Part shown: positions 32,205 to 41,314 of the stretch, piece after piece
How positions within the stretch are numbered: the stretch's first letter is position 1
How the letters are laid out: each line of letters starts with the position of its first letter
Source of the DNA: Melanopsichium pennsylvanicum
Lineage: Eukaryota; Basidiomycota; Ustilaginomycetes; Ustilaginales
DNA: 64,000 nucleotides
Assembly (NCBI GenBank): GCA_900208305.1
Contig: OAPG01000016.1
Coordinates: forward strand, 62,001-126,000
Reading direction: 5' to 3'
The notes under the pieces: generated by a model
Told to the model about the DNA's origin: nothing
The model's input: only the letters and a program-made list of their open reading frames with translations
Database searches by the model: none
Program-made: the position numbers and the translations under genes

Positions 32205-32244
32205 GCCATGTGTATGTGTATGTGTATGTGTGTGTGTGTGTGTA
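32205..32244. repeat. TGTATG/TG microsatellite
   Basis: Alternating TG with TGTATG units, ending in a pure TG run, upstream of the RabGAP gene. Confidence 0.8.
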
Positions 32245-33255
32245 AAATAGGTCTGTGCGTCAGTCTGTCACTTCTTGCCTATCCTATGCCAAGCAAAGTG
32301 TCGAATTTACAAATTAAAATTCAGGGTTCGAGAGCACGGATCCCGCAAGGCATCCCTTACGAGACAATTAAGGGTCCAGTCCAGACGCACATGATCCGAG
32401 CTCGAACTCGAAAATGCTCACCGCGTTCTGTACAGTATACGGCACAAGCATGTACAGCAATATCATCATCTCATCGACTCAGCCAAACGCTTGAGACTTG
32501 CAACCGATTTCATGGTTGGAGATGTTCTGATCTTGAATGTTTGCATCAGCTTGCCCTAATGACCAACAACGCAGAGATTCCATCCCCTGATTCCGGCTAT
32601 AGCGCAAGGTCTCAGGTCTGGCACCCGCGTCTCTTTTGACACTTGTCATTTTGTTTCCCACAAATCGGCATGAAACAGTCTCGCTAGCCCTTGACCTTCT
32701 CTATCTATCTCACTCATCTCTGAACAGTGAATGCAAGTATTGACGTCGGAAGACCCTTGAATGATAATGGACAAGTGTATTCATGATACTCAATCCAAAA
32801 AGAGAAGATTCTGATCGTGAGGCCAACATCGGGGCGGGCAGCATGCGCAGGTTACTGGTAGCAAGCCAATCACGAATGTGAATGAGGTGGAGGCAGTTTG
32901 ACGCCCGGTGTTTGACTGAGACTTGAGACATGATGGTGATACAGCGCCATGGACAATGTATTTATGCATGGCAAAATGCAAAGACGCCTCGCTGTTGGGA
33001 CCGTTGGAGCGTGTCGTGACTCTCATACCAGTCCTGATCGCTCCTAAAGGTGTGTAGGGATGAGGAGGCATCCTGCACCCCACACGCTGCCAGCGGGTCA
33101 AAATTGCAACGTTGGAGAGGTAAGGTAGATGGTACCGTTTTGAAACACCACAGCTTTCAAGATATACGGTAGCTTGTTGAACCTGAATTATTACAAAAAC
33201 GCTCCAGCTCAATCCACTTGTACAGTATAGGGATGCGGCGCAGCGAGAAATCAAT

Positions 33256-33300
33256 TTTCCTTTTTGGATTTCCTTTTTGGATTTCCTTTTTGGATTTCCT
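33256..33300. repeat. 13-base tandem repeat, about 3.4 copies
   Basis: The unit TTTCCTTTTTGGA is repeated exactly at 33256-33268, 33269-33281 and 33282-33294. A fourth partial copy then runs into a T homopolymer. Confidence 0.9.
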
Positions 33301-33667
33301 TTTTTTTTTTGAAATCAAAACGGTCAAGAAAAATAAAGCCGGGTTTTGTTCAGCCAGAGAGATACTCGTCAAGTGACGACGAGTTGATCATTCCCGCTCT
33401 TTTGCGTTACAATGAATTTAAAATAAACATATGTGAATGTGGTGAATGTGGTGCATCTGCAGTGTCTTTCCAGTTCATCTTCATAGTCTATTCAAACGCG
33501 CTATCAATTTGTGATTCTGTGATTGGTTTGGCAGACAAATGAGTTTCATGCAATTTACACCGCACCAATAATATATTATTTGTGGTAAGAAATCGGCCAT
33601 TCACGATTGTGATTGTTCAATCCCTACTCGACCCTGAGCGTAAACATCCTGCTCTACCACACCATCA

Positions 33668-33713
33668 TCGTCGTAGTTGTCGTCGTCGTCGTTGTCGTCG
33701 TTGTCATCACCGT
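33668..33713. repeat. GTC/GTT trinucleotide repeat
   Basis: A triplet repeat with few interruptions, about 340 bases before the Rheb start codon, in the presumed 5' UTR or promoter. Confidence 0.75.
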
Positions 33714-34047
33714 CCTTGTCGCTTTCTCCACCCTTTTACTTTCTCCTAATCGCTTCTCCTGGTTTCGTACAGGCCCGGACGTATCTGCTCTTATTAGCCT
33801 AAAGATTTCGGTCTCGTCCACTCGCTCGTTTCTAAGCCTCGTCCATCTATCTCCACCATCATCCCCATCTCACAGTCTCCAAGCAAGCTATACCCACGGA
33901 CGCTAGCTTCATACCCGCGCTACGCGCACAAGAGCTCGCAAACTTACCTTTTTGGACGCTCAATCCACGCTCATATCCGATCAAACCTGCACTGCAAGGC
34001 TTTCTGGTGTTCTTTTGATTGTTCAAGCTTTTTCACGTTCTATCATC

Positions 34048-34626
34048 ATGTCAGCACCCACTAACTCTACTCTTCGCAAGAAGAGAAAGATTGCTGTGCT
34101 CGGTTCTCGATCCGTCGGCAAATCGTCTCTCATTGTTCGTTACGTCGAGGATGCTTTTGTCGATTCTTACTATCCTACCATCGAAAACATTTTTCAGAAA
34201 ACAATCACGCACAAAGGTCAAGAGTACGATTGCGACATCATCGACACTGCTGGTCAAGACGAATACTCGATTTTGAATTCCAAACATGCGATTGGTATTC
34301 ATGGCTACATGCTCGTCTACTCAATCGCCTCGCGCAATAGCTTTGATATGGTTCAAACCGTGCACGACAAGATTCTCAATTACACAGGAACAGAGAGCGT
34401 ACCGTGCGTGATTGTAGGTCAAAAGAGCGATTTGCACGTACAAAGGCAGGTGAGCGAAGCAGAGGGCAAACAGCTTGCAAACCAACTCAAAGCCGCATGG
34501 ATCGAAGTCAGTGCAAGACACAATGCAAATGTCGCAAGGGCCTTCGAGGCAATGCTAGGCGAAACTGATAAGGGCACCAACGAAGGAGGTCCTGAACCAC
34601 AACCTAGCAAGTGCATCGTCATGTGA
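34048..34626 (+). CDS. rhb1: Rheb-family small GTPase with altered NKxD motif
   Basis: A 192-residue protein. The frame opens upstream at TTG, but ATG 34048 (MSAPTNST) is the expected start. P-loop GSRSVGKS is at 19-26, with the Rheb-typical Arg21; the effector loop PTIENIF is at 43-49; switch II DTAGQDEYS is at 66-74; a CaaX box (CIVM) for farnesylation ends the protein. Rheb activates TORC1 on internal membranes and in several fungi affects arginine uptake. The base-recognition motif, normally NKxD, reads GQKSDL: Asn is replaced by Gln125 (codon 34420-34422). The SAK-type motif is SARH. These changes could weaken guanine binding or be normal for this lineage. Confidence 0.93.
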   Translation: MSAPTNSTLRKKRKIAVLGSRSVGKSSLIVRYVEDAFVDSYYPTIENIFQKTITHKGQEYDCDIIDTAGQDEYSILNSKHAIGIHGYMLVYSIASRNSFDMVQTVHDKILNYTGTESVPCVIVGQKSDLHVQRQVSEAEGKQLANQLKAAWIEVSARHNANVARAFEAMLGETDKGTNEGGPEPQPSKCIVM

Positions 34627-34893
34627 TATTTTTAAAAAAAAAAAAAATAATAAAAAAAAAAAACCGAAAATCGTCCCGCTCAGCATCATCCACACTCCTA
34701 CTCTTGATATGGGCTCTCATTTTGCACCTCTCTCGTCTTAAGTTTCGATTCTGTCTACTCTTGATCGTTACACCATCACCTGGTTAATTCTTTGCTCAAT
34801 ACTTCTATCTTTAGTTCCCTCAGCTCTAGGAACCCTGTTGCTTTCTACGTTACTACACACACACACTAATTCACATGGCTCATTCAATACAAG

Positions 34894-34925
<32 letters not shown>

Positions 34926-35066
34926 TTCGTAAGCACATTTTCATCGCCGGGCACACCTTTGATATTGATGAGGTATTTCGGGGGGTACATTGGTGTGTGA
35001 AAAAGCACTGAAACAGTGAGACGAAAAAGAAAAAGAAAAAAAGAAAAAAAAAAAAGGTGGTGAACG
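34627..35066. other. Convergent intergenic region between rhb1 and the RNase P subunit gene
   Basis: Contains A-runs at about 34634-34661, a TC dinucleotide repeat at about 34893-34922 and an A-rich tract near 35023-35054. No gene is seen. Confidence 0.6.
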
Positions 35067-36141
35067 TTAGGAAACACTTGGACCAAGCGTTCCATTTTTT
35101 CCAACAGCAGCAACAACCAGATGATCGCCTCTGGAACGAGCGGCATTTTCCCAGTACTCTAGCGTCTGTTTTGCTTGCGCTACCACTCGACGATCATCCA
35201 AATCCTCTGTCGTATTTTCATGACGATTGAGAAGAGTATGAAGCAAGCTGAACGGAAGATCCCAGTGCGAACCTTGGACTCTATCGTTGAAGTGGGGAAG
35301 AGAAGGACGTGGATTTCTGCCTTTAGCTGCTCGGTTGGGTTTGGATTCAACCTCATCAAGTGGAGGAACTGCAGTTGGACTTGAATCGTCAAGTTGTTCG
35401 GGATGTGTACTCGTAACATGGTCTTCTGGAAAGGTCCAAATTGGTGGGATACCGATTTCTTCTGGTCGATACTTAGGGATCTTGCGACGTCCCTGAACCG
35501 ACATGGTAGGTGCAGTATTGGATTCAGCTCGTAAGGCTAGTTTCTGCAATCTTTGTTTGCGCTTTTGACTCCTTGACAATTTGGAGACAGCCGGCTGTGT
35601 GATGATTGAGGATAATGAAACATGGGTTGGTACCTCTGCTGCTGTTGGCTCTTGTCTTGTTGCTTCGCTCTCACAGTTCTGAGTCGGGATTTGGGAGATC
35701 TGAAACTTGCTTGTATGCAGAAGTTGCCTTTTAATCGAACCAGTTCGTCTTCGCTTCCTTTGTGAGATCTTTCTCTTGCCTCGCTGCGTATTTTGATTTT
35801 CTTCTTGGCTTTCGATAGCCTTTTGCGTCTCTACTTTGCTTTCATCACCAACTTGGCCGCCCACCGATTGGAATTTAGGCACAAGATCCGGCGCAGGCCG
35901 CCTGCTCATTCCACCACATTCATGACATCTGTACTTGACCACATGATCATGCGGTCCACTGCCCCTAATCCTTGTCTCCGCTGTCAAGCCTTCCACCCAC
36001 ACCGTATCGCAACGAGGACAAGTGCCGCGTTTCACTCCTGTGTCCAATCGTATGACCGCTTTCCTGCTAAGCGTCTTTGCTGAGCGAGCTATCTCGGTTT
36101 GTAATGCTGCTATCGCAGAACACGTGGTCGCACAAGTCCAA

Positions 36142-36175
<34 letters not shown>

Positions 36176-36353
36176 GCACTGAGTAATAAGCAGCGACTTG
36201 GTTGAGATGGTTGAGTGTGTGATGATGCTCTGGATGTGCTATCGTCTTTGGTGCTACCCAACAAGCGCCAGGCTTAGCTGCAGCAGCAGATTTGGCTTGT
36301 TTGCCTCTCTGAGCAGGGTAAGCCTTTTGCGAAAGGTTCTGTTTGCAAGGCAT
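35067..36353 (-). CDS. RNase P/MRP zinc-ribbon subunit (Rpr2/Snm1/Rpp21 family), enlarged
   Basis: A 428-residue protein from ATG 36353 (the frame itself opens at a TTG at 36413). A helical segment (LNHLNQVAAYY and AALQTEIARSAKTLSRKAVIRLD) leads to a four-Cys zinc ribbon: Cys112/Cys115 (CPRC) and Cys143/Cys146 (CHEC), spaced as in Rpp21/Rpr2. This family binds RNase P or RNase MRP RNA and helps tRNA or rRNA maturation. A run of 11 Ser is encoded by a GAC-type repeat (plus strand) within the first helix hairpin. The C-terminal 250 residues, basic then acidic, are not part of the usual 150-200-residue family length and carry no known domain. Rpr2 versus Snm1 identity cannot be told. Confidence 0.75.
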
Positions 36354-36507
36354 GGTCAAAGGGCACTCCAGGCAGGTACATTGATGGTGACGTTTAGAAG
36401 CTGAGAATGCCAATCGACCAGTACTTCAGGGTCCAACTCTTGAGATCATCAATGAAAACCTAAAAACAAAAAAAAAGAGAGAAAAAAAAGGTCTTAAGCA
36501 AAAGATT

Positions 36508-36607
36508 GCATTGACGGGGACTCGAACCCCGGTCGAGTCGAATCGGTTAATCACCTTGTTAAGGCGATGAGTGGCAACGACTCATGATACCCCTACACTA
36601 TCAATGC
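36508..36607 (-). tRNA. tRNA-Gly (anticodon GCC) with a 30-base intron
   Basis: On the minus strand the acceptor stem GCATTGA pairs with TCAATGC. A D-arm with GTGTAGGGGT, an anticodon stem AGTCG/CGACT and a T-arm CGGGG-TTCGAGT-CCCCG are all present. The anticodon loop reads TTGCCA up to position 37, then a 30-base intron at plus-strand 36542-36571 follows, the canonical place. The mature RNA would be 70 bases before CCA addition. The D-stem is short (three pairs). The pairing of all arms makes this a confident call. Confidence 0.93.
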
Positions 36608-38862
36608 TCATATGACTCGACTTTGTTGGATACAATATAGTATCATAATTGTATCCTGTATAAGGTTTTCCTATGTCGGCGTTGGGACGGGAACCCTGAA
36701 AACCAAGCATGCCAACAGGCTGTGCTGTTTCTTGGAATTTGGCAAAACAGAAATGCCGACGCCCTTGCACGTTTGGTTTGATTGCTTGCTCGCAAATGCT
36801 GTTCACGACCCAAGTTTGCTGTGTCGCCCTCATCTGAGTGTTTAGAATCATGTGGTTTAACTTGCAACTGCGCTGAGCAAAAAGCTTGCTGTGCGGATGC
36901 TGGGGAACGGTATGAGGGTGTATTTTGCCTGGCGCATATGTATTGCGCTTGACGCCGTTGCGCTTACCATTGCTCTTGCTCGGCGCCAACCACGTTTCTC
37001 TTTTTCTCATACCAAGCAGCGAGCTGTGTCTCTTTCAGCATGGTTCGGCTTTCGTTATTACGGCTTGGCGTAGTCATTGGATGAGGAAATCACGTTGGAG
37101 GCAGTCATTAACTAGTCACGCTGGACTGGGTTCAGTTTCGTGAGGGAGCAAGACTGCGGAGAGAGGGTGTAAAGCGGGCCGGTGTCTTTGCATTGACCAC
37201 ACGACCTGTAAAGGAGGACGAAACGCACGCACACTAGCGGCAAGCAAGGAACACAGAGGAACATAAGCCAAGAAAAGCAGATCGGGAAAATCAGGGGTTG
37301 CTGCAGGAAATTAGTGCTTGCATCTCTTGTGTTCAGCGCAACAGTCCTCAGCGCTGCACCAACATTTGGCAGCCCCGAAGCACGGCAGGTAATCTGATAC
37401 TGGGCTTGAATGCGCTACTGCATCGTATTAATATAAATTACAAGTTGCGATGCCGAGGCTGCCACGTCCGGTTCTCGCAAAGGCTCGGATACATGCATAA
37501 CCCCGGCTTGCTCTCGCGACCACAATGAGGGTGCTAATGGTTGACTTGGCACAGCATGAAAGCTCAGAATCGAACAACAAATTCAGAGAAAGTGGTGTCC
37601 ATGCTAGAGTCACCCTTCGAAATCCAAGGTCCGCTCGCAGAGCACCGCCTCCAAGGCGCGAATTAGCCAACCAGCCAATAGCGAACCCTTTTGACATAGC
37701 CAGTGCGTAAGCGTGGCCCCGGGCATCGTCCCCTTTTCGAGCTGCAATACGTAGTTTCGTTGGGCTCGATTGGACCTCGATGCTCAGGTGATATCTCACT
37801 GTGAACCCACTTATCTGCCTTGCAAAGAATGTAGGGAGGCGATCGACAATTTTGAACGGATCGGTGGTGAAAAAGGAACCACACACTGTGACAACATCAT
37901 AACAAAATATTTGAGACGAAAAAAGAGTACGGAAAATGCTGGCTGAATAGGGCAAGAATGGGCCAAGAAAAGATGAACTTGGTGGTGATTTTTAGAGCTT
38001 ATGCATTGTACACCGGTATTTACAGTATACTAGCGCCGAGGACTCGATTTTTGCTTTTGTGGACATACTGTGACTGTAAGTGCGTTGTGACTGTAAGTGC
38101 GTTGTGACAGCACAGCACTGGATGCAGTTAGCGTAAGAGGAGCATGTGGGAAAATATGTGTTGCATAGCATACATACACCACCGGAGAAAATTTAAGACT
38201 CTCTGGCGTACCGCTCAATAATCAAGATTGGCCTTTGACATCTCCACTTGTCAATTCTGGCGCCGTCACCTGCTCTTTCGCCCAGCTGCGACGCGCCTTG
38301 TTCCACTTGACTCGGTCACACTAAACCGACACAAAGGCTATGATTCGGGTGCTTTCAGGTCAAGTCACACTGTGGTCCACACGCTTTCATCAGCTAGCAC
38401 AACCACACCTTCACCTACTTGGCATCCATTACCAATTCAACTACTCTCTCGGCTCCAATCCTCTTGACCAACCTCAATCGTGTTCACCATCTCTTCCTCT
38501 TCCGGTCTCGGTCTTCGCTCACGCTTGACATCCACCTCACTTGTTCCGAACACTCTCGAATCTTTTGTACAATCTAGTCAACGGTTATCCTTCGGTCTAC
38601 ACTCTTGCGCTGCTTGTTCCTTGCTACCCCCGTAGCTCCCTGCCATATTTCACCTCCATCTCCGAAATCTGGCTCTCTCCACCAGCCTCCCTCAACGCAT
38701 CCTTTTCAGAAAGCCCTCGATCCACTGACGAGCACATTCTTCAGCTGATGGGACCCTCATAGCGATTCATCTGACCTGAATTGAAGCAACGACGTTCATC
38801 CTTCAGTGCCCCGTAAAAACATCTCACCTAGACGTCGGAAAACAGAAAGTACTCGCGCAGTT
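36608..38862. other. Long intergenic region
   Basis: More than 2 kb between the tRNA and the next gene. Open frames of 140-175 codons occur on the minus strand (36582-37010, 37428-37955). The first overlaps the tRNA and the second starts without ATG; neither has a recognisable pattern. Confidence 0.55.
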
Positions 38863-41127
38863 ATGACGGCATCAGCTACTCCGCTCGAGCCCATCATCGT
38901 CGACAAGCCGCCTCTCACAGCAGCTCAGCCCACTTCGGCCTCTTCCGACGTATCTCAGTCGGCTCCTTTGCCATCGGCACAATTTCGTCATCCTATCATG
39001 TCACACTCTCCCAGCGCAGCCATGGATACCGTCACCGCTGCTGCAGCCTCTAGAGCTCTCCCTGCTGCCAACGGTCTACCTGATGATCCCATTGAGGCCT
39101 CCACCATATCGCGCCTCTTTGCTCATCCTCCTGCTCCCGACCCGACACCATCCCCAACTCCGGCATCTTGGACAGCAGCCTCGGGTTCCGTGCCTGTATC
39201 ACCGCATCCCATCTCACCACCTCGTACACCCGCTGGGCCCACCAGTCTCAGGTCGGCTGCGTCCCCTTCATCGGTTCTCGCATCGCCCGCTTCCGAACGT
39301 GCCAATCCTACATCCAATCTCGGCGTCCATCCAGCGCATCTGATCCAAAGCTTACACCAGCACCAGCATCACCACAACGCGCACAGTCCAGCAGACACAT
39401 TCAAGGCACATCCGCATCCCAACAGCAGCAGCGGCTTCCGCTCACCTGTTCGTGTCCGACAGCACGGAGCAGCCTCGCCCATCGGCCTCTCCGGTACCTC
39501 TCCTACCAGCTTGGCAGCAGGCCCAGCAGGCTGCTGGTATCACGGCGAAGCGCCCAACACGCCTCATACTTCGCAAAGACCCCACACCCCGCACACTCCC
39601 AGCATCTTTGAGCGCGACATTGAGCATCGTGACGCCAGTCACATTATGACCAAGCAAGAAGCTATGGACGTCGCCATCCCTAGCGTACTTGACGATGCAG
39701 TAGAGGCCATCATCGAAGACGATGCCGAGATCGAAGTTGTGGCTCCACAGAACCCAGCTCCGCCTCTTGCACTCAGCTCTGCCGCTCTTTCCGTACACAG
39801 CGGCGCCAGCTCGCCTTCGATGGGCATTGGTTCTTCACCGTCGCCTCCCCTTTCCGCTTCTGGCACACTGGAAGCTCCGCCTGGTTCCATGGCAGCTCAA
39901 ATTGCAGAAAAGCTCGCACCACGCAGTGGCACTGCACTCGACGATGTTCATGCCACCCCACGACGCGTCGCCGCTGGCCCACGTCGGCCCGGCTCCGATG
40001 TCGACAGTACAGGCTACTCGATGCGCTCTCGATCGCCCCAAGCTTCTCGACTGCATGATCTGGCAGATGGAGGCAGTCCCGTCCGCTCACGAGCATCCGT
40101 CTCGCCCGCCCCTGGATTGCCAGCCGTCTCTCTTGTGGCTGCTGTCTCTCAGGCACAAGCTGCTTCCCCTTTGCCGTCATTGATCATGGGATCATCTTCC
40201 CCTATGCCAACAGCTACGGCATTCCCTTCTCTCCCACTCCCCAATCCTTATCGCTCCAGCTCTCCAAACCTTTCCGCTATGGCCCTCCCCTCCTTTGCAG
40301 CCGGCTCTGATGCTGGCAGGCCCGCAACGTCGAGTGTCAGCATCGACGGAGCCATCATTTCGGGAACCGAGGTAGCGACTCTGGACCACAGTTTGGATAC
40401 AATTGCCGATGTGTTGGCTGCACATGATGCAGAGCAGGCGGCTAGTCCGTACGTGCCCCGATCACCTGCGCTTCCGGCTGGTGTCAGTGGAACAAGTAGT
40501 CCCGCGGTGGACAGGAGCAGAAGCAATGCCGGCAGTGTCATCAGGCAGCCTCAACAGCACCCTCGGGGAGGAGTCAACCGGGCAGGTGCGCCAGGCACGC
40601 TTGGTTTGCCAGCAAGTGCAAGTGGATTGGGGGTTTTCAACTCGGGGGAGGGCCTCTTCCAAGCGTTGGCTAGTGGGAGTCCATCCCCCTCTGCGGACAA
40701 ACGCAGACTGAGCTTCTTCTCCTATGCAGACATTCTGAATGAGAACAAAGGTGAGGTCATGGACCTCGATCAAGTAGTGAGACACGCTGCGGAGCGGGAT
40801 GAACAGCAGCATGGCCTCTTTCACCCACCCATCCAGCATCAGGAATATGAGACTTTCTCTTCACAACCTAGTATCATGCAGCAACTTGGACAAGGAGGGG
40901 CAGGCATGGCCAGGAGTGTCAGCACTTCCGCTGCAGCCAATCCCAGAATGAGTGCTGCACCGTCCAACAGAAGCACGAGTGGGATTGGAAGCGGGATGAG
41001 TTCAGGAGCGCACACGCCAGCTAGGGGCAGAAGAGACCATCTGGAGAACAAGGCGTTGAGTAACCGTCTGGATAGCTTGAACCTGGCTACAGCCAACCTT
41101 CCCGAGACTCAGCTGCGCAAAGCCTAG
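38863..41127 (+). CDS. Hypothetical Ser/Pro/Ala-rich protein with two short conserved-looking motifs
   Basis: A 754-residue protein from ATG 38863 (the frame opens at a GTG at 38806). Most of the chain is Ser/Pro/Ala/His-rich and disordered, with many SP and TP sites typical of proline-directed kinase targets. Two islands look structured or selected: KRRLSFFSYADILNEN near residues 613-628, basic then aromatic, and the C-terminal LENKALSNRLDSLNLATANL near 725-745, which may form a short helix. No catalytic domain is present. A regulatory or scaffold role is possible but unproven. Confidence 0.75.
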   Translation: MTASATPLEPIIVDKPPLTAAQPTSASSDVSQSAPLPSAQFRHPIMSHSPSAAMDTVTAAAASRALPAANGLPDDPIEASTISRLFAHPPAPDPTPSPTPASWTAASGSVPVSPHPISPPRTPAGPTSLRSAASPSSVLASPASERANPTSNLGVHPAHLIQSLHQHQHHHNAHSPADTFKAHPHPNSSSGFRSPVRVRQHGAASPIGLSGTSPTSLAAGPAGCWYHGEAPNTPHTSQRPHTPHTPSIFERDIEHRDASHIMTKQEAMDVAIPSVLDDAVEAIIEDDAEIEVVAPQNPAPPLALSSAALSVHSGASSPSMGIGSSPSPPLSASGTLEAPPGSMAAQIAEKLAPRSGTALDDVHATPRRVAAGPRRPGSDVDSTGYSMRSRSPQASRLHDLADGGSPVRSRASVSPAPGLPAVSLVAAVSQAQAASPLPSLIMGSSSPMPTATAFPSLPLPNPYRSSSPNLSAMALPSFAAGSDAGRPATSSVSIDGAIISGTEVATLDHSLDTIADVLAAHDAEQAASPYVPRSPALPAGVSGTSSPAVDRSRSNAGSVIRQPQQHPRGGVNRAGAPGTLGLPASASGLGVFNSGEGLFQALASGSPSPSADKRRLSFFSYADILNENKGEVMDLDQVVRHAAERDEQQHGLFHPPIQHQEYETFSSQPSIMQQLGQGGAGMARSVSTSAAANPRMSAAPSNRSTSGIGSGMSSGAHTPARGRRDHLENKALSNRLDSLNLATANLPETQLRKA

Positions 41128-41314
41128 TCCATCCAAAAAAAAACATGCACAAAATATAATAGGGGTGAAGGATGCCCCTGGAACGCACAATTATTTCAGA
41201 GTCATTGGTAGTTTATTTTTTCTTGTTTCTTCATGGGTATCTAATATTTTCGGTTACTGTCTCGACGCTGGTCATGTGTAGAAGCGGGTGTGCGAAAAGA
41301 ATGTGTTGGGTGTT

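Larger units (their letters stand above)
32105..34047. other. Divergent intergenic region with simple repeats
   Basis: Nearly 2 kb between the divergent RabGAP and Rheb genes. It holds a TG-rich microsatellite (about 32205-32244), a 13-base tandem repeat (from 33256) and a GTC/GTT triplet tract (about 33668-33713). The triplet tract opens a frame with a run of Val but is not believed to be coding. Confidence 0.6.

Noticed and set aside
32320..32350. T-arm-like GGTTCGA considered as a second tRNA
   Set aside because: No matching acceptor or anticodon stem could be built around it.
33256..33310. Direct repeats considered as a CRISPR array
   Set aside because: The copies are head-to-tail without spacers, and the genome is eukaryotic.
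33613..33906. 97-codon frame with a run of Val before Rheb
   Set aside because: The Val run comes from the GTC/GTT triplet repeat, and the rest has no coding character. It is best read as 5' flank.
37428..37955. 175-codon frame on the minus strand
   Set aside because: It opens at TTG, lacks an early ATG and shows no pattern.
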